Shown here: in pieces, positions 41,485 to 49,864 of the stretch
How the letters are laid out: each line of letters opens with the position of its first letter
Position numbering within the stretch: position 1 is the first letter of the stretch
From: Dinoroseobacter sp049801095
GTDB lineage: Bacteria; Pseudomonadota; Alphaproteobacteria; Rhodobacterales; Rhodobacteraceae
Assembly: GCF_049801095.1 (NCBI RefSeq)
Contig: NZ_JBNAGH010000013.1
Span: forward strand, 1-64,000
Direction: 5' to 3'
Length of the DNA: 64,000 nt
Notes under the pieces: model-generated
Told to the model about the DNA's origin: nothing
Seen by the model: only the letters and a program-made list of their open reading frames with translations
The model's database searches: none
Program-made: the position numbers and the translations under genes

Positions 41485-44400
41485 TTCCGGCGATCATCCG
41501 CGCCTCGCTGGCCAATAGGTTTGTTATTCTGGTCCTTGCCGTCATGATGGGCGTCGCAGGCATCTGGGCCATTCGCGAGACACCGGTCGATGCGATACCC
41601 GACCTCTCCGATGTGCAGGTGATCGTTCGCACTCCGTATCCGGGGCAGGCGCCGCAAGTGGTCGAAAACCAGATCACCTATCCGCTCGCCACATCTTTGC
41701 TGGCGGTACCCGGCGCACAGGATGTACGCGGCTTTTCCTTCTTTGGTGACAGTTTTGTTTATGTCGTTTTTGAAGATGGCACGGACTTGTACTGGGCAAG
41801 ATCACGCGTCCTCGAATATCTAGGGCAGATCACCGGCAGCCTGCCGGAGGGGGTGTCCCCTCAGCTTGGCCCGGATGCCACCGGAGTCGGATGGATCTAC
41901 CAATACGCGTTGATCGACAGAACCGGCACACACGATCTCGCGCAGCTGAGAACGCTGCAGGACTGGTTTCTGAAATACGAACTTCAAGCCGTCGATGGCG
42001 TGTCCGAGGTCGCAACGATTGGCGGAATGGTCAAACAATACCAAGTCGTCGTCGATCCGAACAAATTGCGGGCCTATGACATCACACTGACACAGCTCAG
42101 AAACGCAATACAGGCGGCCAATCGCGAAACCGGCGGTAGCGTGATCGAGATGGGCGAAGCGGAATTCATGATCCGCTCGTCCGGATACATTGATGAGCTT
42201 TCTGATCTTTCCAGTGCACCCCTGATGATCAACGAGCGCGGAGCCGCTCTGACCCTTGGCGATGTTGCTGACATTCGCCTGGGACCGGAATTGCGCCGCG
42301 GCGTAGGAGAGTTTGACGGGCAGGGCGATGCCGTTGGCGGTGTGGTCATAATGCGATGGGGGGGTAATGCCCTCGCAACCATTAAAGCGGTCGAAGCCCG
42401 TATCGAAGAATTGCGGCCGAACCTACCTGAAGGTGTCGAGATTATCACGACCTATGACCGGTCCGGCGTGATCGAGCGCGCAATCGAAAATCTCCAGAAG
42501 AAGCTGACCCAGGAATTCATTGTCGTTGTCCTGGTCTGTGCGGCCTTCCTGCTGCATCTGCGCTCATCGCTGGTGATCCTGCTGTCGTTGCCCCTGGGCA
42601 TCTTTGCCGCCTTTATTCTGATGAAGGCGCAGGGTGTGAATGCGAACATCATGTCGCTTGGGGGCATTGCGATTGCCATCGGGGCCATGGTCGATGCGTC
42701 CATCGTAATGATCGAGGCGATGCACAGGCGGCTGGAAAAGGAAAAGCTGACCGCCGAGAACAGGTGGAGGATCGTGCAGGAATGCGCCTCTGAGGTGGGT
42801 CCAGCCCTCTTTTACTCCTTGGCAATCATCACGGTCAGCTTTCTGCCTGTCTTTGTACTGGAAAATCAGGAGGGCAGGCTTTTTGCCCCCCTGGCCTATA
42901 CAAAGACCTACGCCATGGCCGCCGCCGCAATCCTATCGATCACGCTGGTTCCGGTCCTGATGGGATACTTTGTCCGGGGTCGGATTTTGCCCGAGCGTAA
43001 AAATCCACTGAACCGCCTCGTAGTCTTTCTGTATCGTCCCTTCCTAGACGCGGCCATCGCCTGGCCGTGGGCGACAACCTTGCTTGCCGGAGCCCTCGTG
43101 GCTTCCATGTGGTATCCGTACCAGCGGCTCGGGTCCGAGTTCATGCCCGAGCTGAACGAGGGCGACTTCCTCTATATGCCAAGCTTCTACCCGGGCGTGT
43201 CGATCGGAAAGGCACGCGAGGTCATGCAACAGACCAATCGCCTGATCGCTACGGTTCCAGAGGTTGAAACCGTGCATGGCAAAGTGGGGCGTGCAGAAAC
43301 TGCGACCGATCCTGCACCACTCACAATGGTGGAAACCACGATCCAACTCAAACCGGAAGCTGAGTGGCGCCCGGGTATGACCATGGAGAATATCCGCAAT
43401 GAACTTGATCGGATTGTGCAGATCCCGGGCGTGACCAATGTCTGGATCCAGCCGATCAAAAACCGGATCGACATGCTCGCCACCGGGATACGAACGCCTG
43501 TTGGTGTCAAGATCTCGGGTGCCGATTTGAATGTCATCACAGATATCGGGATCGAAGTAGAGCGGGCCGTGTCGGATATCGAAGGCACTGCCTCCGCCTA
43601 TGCCGAGCGTCCGGTAGGCGGGCGCTTCATCGAAATCGACGTCAAACGCGACGCCGCTGCGCGATACATGATGAGCGTTCGGGACGTTCAGGATGTGGTC
43701 CAAACCGCCATCGGTGGCATGCAAGTGTCGGAATCCGTCGAAGGGCTGGAGCGCTTTCCAATCAACCTGCGCTATCCGCAAGCATGGCGCGATAGCCCCG
43801 AACGGCTCGAAAACCTGCCCGTTGTCACCCCTTCAGGAGCCCATGTGCCACTGACAGCCTTGGCCGATATCCGAATTGTCGATGGCCCTGGCATGATCCG
43901 GTCAGAAAACGCCCGGCGCACGGGGTTCGTGTTTATCGACATCGCGGGACGAGACCTTGGCGGATATGTCGCCGAGGCGCAGAGGGTCGTGGCCGATCAG
44001 GTGCGCCTGCCTCCCGGATATTCTCTCACATGGTCCGGGCAGTATGAGTACATTGAGCGGATGCAGGAACGGCTGGCTATCGTCGCACCCGCAACCCTGA
44101 TGATCATCACGCTGATGTTGTTCATGGCATTCAATAGGGTGATCGAAGTTGGTATCATTCTGGCCGCACTGCCAGTCGCGTTGGCGGGCGGCGTCTGGTT
44201 TCTGTGGTATCTCAGCTTTGACATTTCGATCGCGGTCCTCGTCGGCTTTATTGCTCTGGCGGGCGTGGCCGTCGAAACGGCCATCGTCATGCTGCTCTAT
44301 CTCAATCTAGCTTGGGAGAAGCGGCGAAAACTCGGCCAATCCGAACGTCGCAAGCTGACACGGGACGATATCGAAGAGGCCGTTTTTGAAGGGGCTGTTC

Positions 44401-44663
44401 TGCGGGTGAGGCCCAAGGTCATGACGGTCGCCACCATCTTCGCGGCTCTAATCCCGATCATGTATGGCACCGGCACCGGTTCGGAGATCATGCAGCGCAT
44501 CGCTGCACCGATGATCGGCGGTATGGTGACAGCGACCCTGCTGACGCTTTTTGTCATTCCTTCCATATTCGTGATTTGGAAACGGCTCGCGCTGAAACGC
44601 GTAAACCGCGAAATCACGTCCCCAATTCAGCAGCCCGTCGATGCAGCACTGCCTGCCGAATAA
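41481..44663 (+). CDS. cusA: CusA-type RND efflux pump for Cu(I)/Ag(I)
   Basis: A 1060-residue inner-membrane proton-driven pump, starting at GTG 41481 overlapping cusB. The three methionines that bind Cu(I)/Ag(I) in E. coli CusA are in conserved context: GDFLYMPSFYPG, DPAPLTMVETTIQL and KNRIDMLATGIRTPVG. TM4 has the proton-relay Asp in AIGAMVDASIVMIEA. The Met set separates it from divalent CzcA pumps. It exports periplasmic copper with CusB and an outer-membrane channel; no cusC is seen in the window. Confidence 0.93.
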   Translation: MIPAIIRASLANRFVILVLAVMMGVAGIWAIRETPVDAIPDLSDVQVIVRTPYPGQAPQVVENQITYPLATSLLAVPGAQDVRGFSFFGDSFVYVVFEDGTDLYWARSRVLEYLGQITGSLPEGVSPQLGPDATGVGWIYQYALIDRTGTHDLAQLRTLQDWFLKYELQAVDGVSEVATIGGMVKQYQVVVDPNKLRAYDITLTQLRNAIQAANRETGGSVIEMGEAEFMIRSSGYIDELSDLSSAPLMINERGAALTLGDVADIRLGPELRRGVGEFDGQGDAVGGVVIMRWGGNALATIKAVEARIEELRPNLPEGVEIITTYDRSGVIERAIENLQKKLTQEFIVVVLVCAAFLLHLRSSLVILLSLPLGIFAAFILMKAQGVNANIMSLGGIAIAIGAMVDASIVMIEAMHRRLEKEKLTAENRWRIVQECASEVGPALFYSLAIITVSFLPVFVLENQEGRLFAPLAYTKTYAMAAAAILSITLVPVLMGYFVRGRILPERKNPLNRLVVFLYRPFLDAAIAWPWATTLLAGALVASMWYPYQRLGSEFMPELNEGDFLYMPSFYPGVSIGKAREVMQQTNRLIATVPEVETVHGKVGRAETATDPAPLTMVETTIQLKPEAEWRPGMTMENIRNELDRIVQIPGVTNVWIQPIKNRIDMLATGIRTPVGVKISGADLNVITDIGIEVERAVSDIEGTASAYAERPVGGRFIEIDVKRDAAARYMMSVRDVQDVVQTAIGGMQVSESVEGLERFPINLRYPQAWRDSPERLENLPVVTPSGAHVPLTALADIRIVDGPGMIRSENARRTGFVFIDIAGRDLGGYVAEAQRVVADQVRLPPGYSLTWSGQYEYIERMQERLAIVAPATLMIITLMLFMAFNRVIEVGIILAALPVALAGGVWFLWYLSFDISIAVLVGFIALAGVAVETAIVMLLYLNLAWEKRRKLGQSERRKLTRDDIEEAVFEGAVLRVRPKVMTVATIFAALIPIMYGTGTGSEIMQRIAAPMIGGMVTATLLTLFVIPSIFVIWKRLALKRVNREITSPIQQPVDAALPAE

Positions 44664-44696
44664 TCGAACTCACAAACCTCAAGAATGGAGCTTCTC

Positions 44697-45038
44697 ATGA
44701 AGATACTGACTACAAGTCTCGCACTTCTGACCCTGGCCGCGACAGGGGCTATCGCGCAAATGAACCACAATATGGATCATTCGAACATGCCAATGTCGGC
44801 CGAACAAATGGAGGGCGCGGTTCACGCGAAGGCCGTGATCAATTCGATCGGCGACGGCACCGCAAATGTGAGCCATGACCCGATTCCCGAGATCGGCTGG
44901 CCTGCAATGACGATGGATATGACGGTTTTGGAAGACGCGCAGATGATGGGAGAGGTGACCGATGGTGACGAAGTCACCCTGATGCTCGTCAAGGGCGAGG
45001 ATGGCATGTACGCAATCGGGGCCATAATGCCGAACTGA
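44697..45038 (+). CDS. cusF: Periplasmic copper chaperone CusF
   Basis: A 113-residue exported protein with a signal peptide ending AIA, then a Met/His-rich stretch (QMNHNMDHSNMPMSAEQM) and a CusF domain with the complete site SHDPIPEIGWPAMTMDM (His, Trp, Met, Met). It delivers Cu(I)/Ag(I) to CusB. The start at 44697 has GGAG upstream. With the five units in CusB this makes six CusF-like domains in the operon. Confidence 0.9.
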   Translation: MKILTTSLALLTLAATGAIAQMNHNMDHSNMPMSAEQMEGAVHAKAVINSIGDGTANVSHDPIPEIGWPAMTMDMTVLEDAQMMGEVTDGDEVTLMLVKGEDGMYAIGAIMPN

Positions 45039-45047
45039 TTACGAAAT

Positions 45048-45075
45048 CGCAGTTGCCGCGAAATCGGCAACTGCG
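45048..45075 (+). terminator. Perfect 11-bp hairpin between cusF and dsbB
   Basis: CGCAGTTGCCG-CGAAAT-CGGCAACTGCG, 10 bases after the cusF stop. There is no T-tract, so it may be an attenuator or an mRNA 3-prime protector. Confidence 0.5.
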
Positions 45076-45129
45076 GCGTGTGCTTGGAGAGTTACACCAC
45101 CGTGCTGCCTGTAGGCGAAAGGAAGATGA

Positions 45130-45645
45130 ATGACCCTGTCTCCGAAAGAACGTGGTTTGATCGCTGCCGGCGGATCGACCGTCCTTTTGCTGGCCGCCTT
45201 CCTGTTTCAGGCAGCGGGCTATGCACCATGCGCGATGTGCATTTGGCAGCGGTATCCTCACGCCATTGCCATTGCTCTTGGCGCGTTTCTCATGGTCGGT
45301 TTGCCAGTCTTACCGCTTTTAATGGCAGGAGCTGCCGCCGCCTTCACGACAGCGGGCATCGGGATTTTTCACACCGGCGTCGAACGGGGTTGGTGGGAAG
45401 GCCCGACGGCGTGCACAGGCTCTGGTCTTGATATGTCTAATTTGACAGGTGCGGACCTTTTGCCCTCCGCATCATCCGCACCATCAACCTTGGTCATGTG
45501 TGACGAAGTCGCATGGGAGTTCCTGAGCCTATCTATGGCGAGTTGGAACGCGCTTTGGAGCCTTGTTCTCGCAGGGATCTGGATGATGGCATTTGCCAAG
45601 GCGAGGCGCATGTCTCGATCATCTAAAAACCTTACAGCAACCTAG
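45130..45645 (+). CDS. dsbB: Disulfide bond formation protein DsbB
   Basis: A 171-residue inner-membrane protein with four membrane segments. Its first Cys pair is in YAPCAMCIWQRYPH, and the second periplasmic loop has Cys in TACTGSGL and VMCDEVAWEF. The W-Q-R context fits quinone-linked DsbB. It reoxidizes DsbA-family proteins, of which two are encoded nearby. It lies 91 bases after cusF and ends convergently with the 46283 gene, overlapping by 4 bases. Confidence 0.88.
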   Translation: MTLSPKERGLIAAGGSTVLLLAAFLFQAAGYAPCAMCIWQRYPHAIAIALGAFLMVGLPVLPLLMAGAAAAFTTAGIGIFHTGVERGWWEGPTACTGSGLDMSNLTGADLLPSASSAPSTLVMCDEVAWEFLSLSMASWNALWSLVLAGIWMMAFAKARRMSRSSKNLTAT

Positions 45646-46283
45646 CTCTGAAGACGTATGACAACGACTGCGATAATCGTCAGACACAAAGCTGCCGACA
45701 CGAAGGCGGCCAGAGCTATCAGAACAGTGCCGACCTTCTTCGGGAAGAGACCAACGAATGGTTGCAGAATTGCTGATCTTCCGGCTGCTGTTGCATAAAG
45801 CGGCAGTGCGCTAACCAACGTGGCGTACAGGTAGACACCGGAAATATTCTCAAAGAGTGCGGACCGCGCCAGTGTAGGCGCAACCACTGAAAGAGCCGTC
45901 GCCCGACTTCCGCCAAATGAACCGAACCAACTGGCGGAGAGTACGTAAATCAAGGCGTGAAGAACGAGAAAGAGGGCAACGCGGATTGCAACATCAAAGA
46001 CAATTAATAACGCGGGCTCACGACCATCGGCACCTTTTTCATTCAGCACCGCGAATAGAAAGAAGCTTACGTAATTGATGATGAAGACGACGGGAAGTCC
46101 ATTTGTCAAAACCTGCCTGAGGAATCTCGAAAGCGCTGGTCCGCCGTTAATCAGCGCCGAAGAGAAGCCAGGAGCGAGCAGAACGTAAACGAACAGAACG
46201 GGCAGCAGACCGATCAGGCTGAAGACCATGACGTTGGTCAAAAACTGCAGGCCCGGCATCTTGGTTGAAAAGAACCGTTTCAT
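45642..46283 (-). CDS. Polytopic membrane protein, function unknown
   Basis: A 213-residue protein starting MKRFFSTKMPGLQFLTNVMV with five or six hydrophobic segments and no recognised motif. Base composition is lower in GC than the copper genes beside it, and the gene is next to the transposon left end (46383), so it may be a separate acquisition. Start 46283 is chosen because the upstream extension is not hydrophobic or conserved-looking. Confidence 0.65.
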   Translation of the reverse strand: MKRFFSTKMPGLQFLTNVMVFSLIGLLPVLFVYVLLAPGFSSALINGGPALSRFLRQVLTNGLPVVFIINYVSFFLFAVLNEKGADGREPALLIVFDVAIRVALFLVLHALIYVLSASWFGSFGGSRATALSVVAPTLARSALFENISGVYLYATLVSALPLYATAAGRSAILQPFVGLFPKKVGTVLIALAAFVSAALCLTIIAVVVIRLQS

Positions 46284-46382
46284 GTGTGCACGTTGGCATG
46301 CCTGCGAGCCACAGTCGACTTGCTCAACAGCAAGTCTTTCTGGCATAAACTTTACATAATAAAGCTTATCGGACTCAGTTGA

Positions 46383-46437
46383 TGTAGCCGCAAAGCTAAA
46401 ATGTCACCTGTCTGCAAATCAGGAATGTCACTCTCGC
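46383..46437 (+). repeat. Left inverted repeat of the mer transposon
   Basis: Starts TGTAGCCGCAAAGC; subterminal motifs GTCACC (46402-46407), TGCAAA (46412-46417) and TGTCAC (46425-46430). They match the right end in order and spacing within one base. Confidence 0.8.
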
Positions 46438-46467
46438 CCATAACGATAACAGGCAGAGAGATCGGGC

Positions 46468-47817
46468 ATGGGATGGGTGATTATGAGCGAGCGCGAGCTG
46501 AACCGCGTGGAAGTACTGGCACAGGTTGATGATGGACGACTTACCGTCGACAATGCGGCGAACATGTTGGACCTGACGCGTCGACAGATTTTCCGGCTTT
46601 TGAAGCGATATCGACAAGACGGCGCCTCCGCGATCCGGCACAAGGCGCGCGGCAAACCTCCGAACAATCGCATTCATCATGCAAAGCGTGACTATGCGTT
46701 GAGCCTGATCAAAGAGAACTATGCAGACTTCGGGCCGACCTTGGTTGCTGAGATGCTAGCTGAACATCACAGCCTTAAAGTCTCGCGCGAGACGGTGCGC
46801 AAATGGATGCAGGAAGATGGGATTTGGTTATCCCGCAAGCAACGTCGGACGTTCCACCAGCCGCGCTTGCGCCGGGAATGCTACGGCGAACTGATCCAGA
46901 TCGACGGATCAGACCACCGTTGGTTCGAGGATCGGGCTGATCCCTGCACCCTGCTCGTCTTCATTGACGATGCGACCAGTACGCTTATGGAGCTGCGGTT
47001 CGTCATATCCGAGAGCACGTTCAGCTACTTCGATGTGCTGGAAAGCTATCTGTTGAAGCATGGCCGACCAGTTGCATTCTACAGCGACAAACACACTGTT
47101 TTCCGCGTCCCCAAACCCAGCAAGCACATGACGGGAATGACCCAGTTCGGGCGGGCTCTGGCGGAGTTGAACATCGAGATCATCTGCGCAAATTCGTCTC
47201 AGGCCAAAGGTCGTGTCGAACGCGCGAACCGCACGTTGCAAGACCGCCTCGTCAAGGAGCTGCGCATTGCGGGGGTCTCAAACATGGAGGATGGCAATGC
47301 TTTTCTGTCTGGCTTCATCGAACGCTACAACAGCAAGTTTGCCAAGGTTCCGGCCAAACCGGATAACTTGCACCGCGCCCTGAACATCGAGCCGGATCGC
47401 CTTGCCGAGGTCTTCTGCCTCCGCGACAAACGCTATGTCACCAAGGATTTGACGCTGAAGTATGACCGTAAGCGGATCAAGCTCGAAGTGAACGACCTGA
47501 CCCGCGGTCTCGTCGGCACATATGTGGATGTCTACGAGATGCCCGACGGACGTATCCAGGTAAGGGCCAAAGGTATCGCCCTGCCCCATTCGATTCTCAA
47601 TCCAGAACGGCGAGTCACTCATGCCGCAATCACAGAGAACAAACATCTCAGCGCAGTGCTGGCCCACATCAAGGCCGAGCAGGAAGCCCAGCCAGCCAAT
47701 CCCAAGGTCAAACCGGTCAGCCGCAAGAATGGATACGTCAAGACTGGGCGGCGACCGCCAGGAAGGCCATCTAAACTTGAACTTCACTACGCAGCAAAGC
47801 GGGCCGCAGAGACCTAA
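46468..47817 (+). CDS. ISNCY-type transposase
   Basis: A 449-residue transposase with an N-terminal helix-turn-helix (AANMLDLTRRQIFRLLKRYR), then an rve/DDE catalytic core: ELIQIDGSDHRWFED with the first Asp, the second in AFYSDKHTVFRV, and the Glu region SSQAKGRVERANRTLQDRL. It resembles ISNCY/IS1202-group transposases. Start at 46468 or at the Met 15 bases later (46483) are both possible. Its stop overlaps the end of convergent merR, so the two are packed tightly inside one element. Confidence 0.9.
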   Translation: MGWVIMSERELNRVEVLAQVDDGRLTVDNAANMLDLTRRQIFRLLKRYRQDGASAIRHKARGKPPNNRIHHAKRDYALSLIKENYADFGPTLVAEMLAEHHSLKVSRETVRKWMQEDGIWLSRKQRRTFHQPRLRRECYGELIQIDGSDHRWFEDRADPCTLLVFIDDATSTLMELRFVISESTFSYFDVLESYLLKHGRPVAFYSDKHTVFRVPKPSKHMTGMTQFGRALAELNIEIICANSSQAKGRVERANRTLQDRLVKELRIAGVSNMEDGNAFLSGFIERYNSKFAKVPAKPDNLHRALNIEPDRLAEVFCLRDKRYVTKDLTLKYDRKRIKLEVNDLTRGLVGTYVDVYEMPDGRIQVRAKGIALPHSILNPERRVTHAAITENKHLSAVLAHIKAEQEAQPANPKVKPVSRKNGYVKTGRRPPGRPSKLELHYAAKRAAET

Positions 47818-48236
47818 TGTCCCTCGGTCGAGGTGGAGGTCATCAGCGCGTCCAGCATTGGGCAATCACGCGTGCCTGCCGAACAGTTTTCGACCAACTC
47901 GGATAAAGCCCCTTCAAGTTTCTGAAGCTCGACGATCTTCGTTTGGACATGCGCAAGATGTTTTCGGCCAAGTTGTTCGACGGCTTCACACGCGTCCGAT
48001 GGCACCTTTGCCAAGTTTCTGAGCGCCACCGCATCGTGGACAGAGAAGCCCAGATCACGGCACCGTTTGATAAAGCGGAGCTCAGATATCTCGGTGTTTG
48101 AGTACAACCTTCGGCCCGACGCCGTGCGCTGTGCTTTTGTAATGATACCCTCGCGTTCATAGTAGCGGATCGTTTCAATCGATACGCCACTTAAACGCGA
48201 AGCTTCTCCAATCGCGATCACGTGAACATTCTCCAC
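47814..48236 (-). CDS. merR: MerR-type mercury-responsive regulator
   Basis: A 140-residue regulator with Cys at 83, 118 and 125, close to the Cys82/117/126 triad of Tn501 MerR. The DNA-binding helix is in AIGEASRLSGVSIETIRYYE. Two GTG starts are possible, 48236 and 48221; the second gives the usual MIAIGEAS opening and has GGAG 9 bases upstream. It diverges from merT, with the operator overlapping both starts. The end (MTSTSTEGH) abuts the transposase stop. Confidence 0.85.
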   Translation of the reverse strand: MENVHVIAIGEASRLSGVSIETIRYYEREGIITKAQRTASGRRLYSNTEISELRFIKRCRDLGFSVHDAVALRNLAKVPSDACEAVEQLGRKHLAHVQTKIVELQKLEGALSELVENCSAGTRDCPMLDALMTSTSTEGH

Positions 48237-48267
48237 TTGCTCCTGTAGCAGCTACAGGATGTATCAG
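48237..48267 (+). promoter_or_regulatory. MerR-type promoter of the mer cargo
   Basis: -35 TTGCTC (48237-48242), 19-bp spacer with dyad CCTGTAG-CAG-CTACAGG, -10 TATCAG (48262-48267). The merT ATG at 48274 falls about where transcription should start, so the message may be leaderless. The same operator overlaps the merR 5-prime region. Confidence 0.78.
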
Positions 48268-48273
48268 AAGTTC

Positions 48274-48657
48274 ATGGCATCGAACACCGATACCCTCGAA
48301 GATGAAGTGAATGGCCCAAACCGCATTCTGATCGGCGGAGCGGGTTTTCTCGCCTTACTCAGCGCGTCTTGCTGTGTTCTGCCTATTGGGCTGTCGATTA
48401 TTGGACTCGGTGGCACGTGGCTGACGATGCTTGGTCCCTTCGTTGCCTATCGTGTCGAGATTCTGGTTGTTGTTGGTTTGATCCTGGCCTGGGGATGGGC
48501 CCGGCTTTGGCAGAGATGGAGTTGTGCGCGTCGGAGACGATCCACGGCCATCCTTCTTGGCTTTACAACACTCGCATTTCTTTTGGCTGCCAGTTCACCA
48601 TTGTGGGAAGAAGACGCGGCCCGCACCATGTGGGCATTGTGGAGGCAATCGCGATGA
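48274..48657 (+). CDS. merT: MerT-like mercuric ion transporter
   Basis: A 127-residue membrane protein with three hydrophobic segments and the Hg-binding pair in SASCCVLPIGLSIIGLGG (MerT TM1). The start at 48274 is chosen because the upstream ATG at 48259 lies inside the promoter. MerT imports Hg(II) for reduction. No merP is present. The stop overlaps the merF start. Confidence 0.82.
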   Translation: MASNTDTLEDEVNGPNRILIGGAGFLALLSASCCVLPIGLSIIGLGGTWLTMLGPFVAYRVEILVVVGLILAWGWARLWQRWSCARRRRSTAILLGFTTLAFLLAASSPLWEEDAARTMWALWRQSR

Positions 48658-48863
48658 AGGGTTGGTTGTTACCCGTAAGTTTAGGAGGAGCTGGACTGGC
48701 TGCAGTCTGCTGCCTAACTCCCTTCCTGCCTTGGCTGTTCGGAACACTTGGGATCAGTGGAGCGCTTAGCTACGTCTACCGTGACGACGTATTGCTGCCG
48801 ATCCTGGCCGGTTTTCTTATTCTTTCAGGATACGCACTATGGCGACGCAAACGAACGAAGTAG
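48654..48863 (+). CDS. merF: MerF-like mercury transporter
   Basis: A 69-residue protein with two membrane segments and the Cys pair in AAVCCLTPFLPWLFGTLGIS, as in MerF. It ends in a basic tail (WRRKRTK). It overlaps merT by 4 bases and the next gene by 25. Confidence 0.82.
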   Translation: MKGWLLPVSLGGAGLAAVCCLTPFLPWLFGTLGISGALSYVYRDDVLLPILAGFLILSGYALWRRKRTK

Positions 48864-49063
48864 CGCTACAATCCACGATCACATGCCCGGAATGCGGGAC
48901 ATCAGTCGAAGAGACGATGCCGACAGATGCCTGCCAATGGTTCTATGAATGCACAAATTGCAAGGTTGTGCTGAAGCCGAAGCCGGGCGACTGCTGCGTC
49001 TATTGCTCCTACGGAACTGTCCCCTGCCCCCCCATTCAAGAAGGTGGCTCGTGCTGCGGCTGA
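48839..49063 (+). CDS. GDCCVxC domain Cys-rich protein of mer operons
   Basis: A 74-residue soluble protein rich in Cys: TCPECG, CTNCKVV, and the diagnostic GDCCVYCSYGTVPCPPIQEG, ending SCCG. Such proteins occur in mer and related operons and may bind metal in the cytoplasm. It starts inside merF, 25 bases before that gene ends. Confidence 0.85.
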   Translation: MATQTNEVALQSTITCPECGTSVEETMPTDACQWFYECTNCKVVLKPKPGDCCVYCSYGTVPCPPIQEGGSCCG

Positions 49064-49419
49064 AGCTCCGCAAGGCTTTTCAGCCCTGCGATATTTGAGG
49101 TCTCCGGGCTGCTAAGCCTTGCTGCCGTCGCGCTCTGTGGTGACACTTCTGCTTTGCAAACCGGGTGACCTTTCTACTTGGTTGCAACAGTTGATCTGAT
49201 GCGGCACACCCCTGCCTCGGCCGCGACTATGGGCAAAACCTCGCCCAATAGGATCACTCCGCCTCGCTGGGTGAGGTCACTATGCTATCTTATTCAACCA
49301 AATGGCGAGCTTGATCGACACCTTCGGAAACAGAAAATTACGCAATCTCAGCCGCTTCACCGTCGAATGTATAGTATATTGCGTGGTTAAATACACCACA
49401 TCATGGCCGTGCTTCGGTC
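49064..49419. other. Transposon right end and unassigned flank
   Basis: No gene is seen. The right inverted repeat is at about 49135-49189 (TGTCAC, TGCAAA and GTCACC on the minus strand, in the reverse order of the left end). GTTGA at 49190-49194 is the second target copy. 49195-49419 holds only the upstream region of the small XRE gene. Confidence 0.7.
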
Positions 49420-49632
49420 ATGAATCTGAAGGAACGAGTAGGACTGAATCTTCAAGATGCCCGGCGCGCCAAGGGCATCAGCCAGGAGGAATTGGCGCAT
49501 CGTGCAAGCGTGAATCGCGGTTATGTCGGCAAGATCGAAAACGCCAAGTACTCCGCCTCGCTGACAACGCTCGAAAAGATCGCGCAAGCTCTGAACATCG
49601 ATCCTTCGGAACTTCTCAGACCTCGCAGCTAG
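49420..49632 (+). CDS. Small XRE-family DNA-binding protein
   Basis: A 70-residue helix-turn-helix protein starting MNLKERVGLNLQDARRAKGI, with SQEELAHRASVNRGYVGKIE as the DNA-binding unit and a C-terminal LTTLEKIAQALNIDPSELLR. It lacks any extra domain. It is probably a repressor or part of a plasmid control switch; no partner is evident. Confidence 0.82.
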   Translation: MNLKERVGLNLQDARRAKGISQEELAHRASVNRGYVGKIENAKYSASLTTLEKIAQALNIDPSELLRPRS

Positions 49633-49665
49633 GAGGCCGGTCGACACCCTGCTCCGGGATGGCGG

Positions 49666-49863
49666 GTGGATGACCGTCCACTAAAAGGCGTGCCCGTACG
49701 CGAGGGCGTGTCCATCTTGGACGGGTCCGAGCTCGTGGTCTGGCAGGAGCATCTCTGGAACACTGGCGAACGCACACGGGTATGGTTCGTAAAGCCCGAT
49801 GAGATCTGCGCCACCCGCATCGTCGAACGAAACATTCGTCTCCCCGTCGAGGATCCGGAGTAG
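49666..49863 (+). CDS. Short hypothetical protein
   Basis: A 65-residue frame from GTG 49666, reading VLDGSEL-type beta strands (VSILDGSELVVWQEHLWNTG, then VWFVKPDEICATRIVERNIR). No motif is recognised and the start has no strong ribosome site. It could be a fragment of a longer ancestral gene. Confidence is limited. Confidence 0.4.
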   Translation: MDDRPLKGVPVREGVSILDGSELVVWQEHLWNTGERTRVWFVKPDEICATRIVERNIRLPVEDPE

Positions 49864-49864
49864 C

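Larger units (their letters stand above)
46383..49189. mobile_element. 2.8-kb transposon with transposase and mercury-type cargo
   Basis: The left end (from 46383) and the right end read inwards (from 49189) share TGT, GC, AAG, AAA, GTCACC, TGCAAA, CAG and TGTCAC in the same order, with a single one-base offset, over about 55 bases. Both flanks carry GTTGA (46378-46382 and 49190-49194), a 5-bp target duplication. Inside are the transposase, merR, merT, merF and a GDCCVxC protein. The exact duplication suggests an intact and fairly recent insertion. Confidence 0.85.

Noticed and set aside
46341..46372. Possible dif-like (Xer) site beside the transposon, suggested by GGCATAA and ATAATAAAG
   Set aside because: The half-sites match a dif sequence poorly and lie about 10-40 bases from the insertion point, so I could not support it.
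48259..48273. Upstream ATG of merT at 48259
   Set aside because: It lies within the spacer and -10 of the MerR-type promoter, so it would not be in the message.
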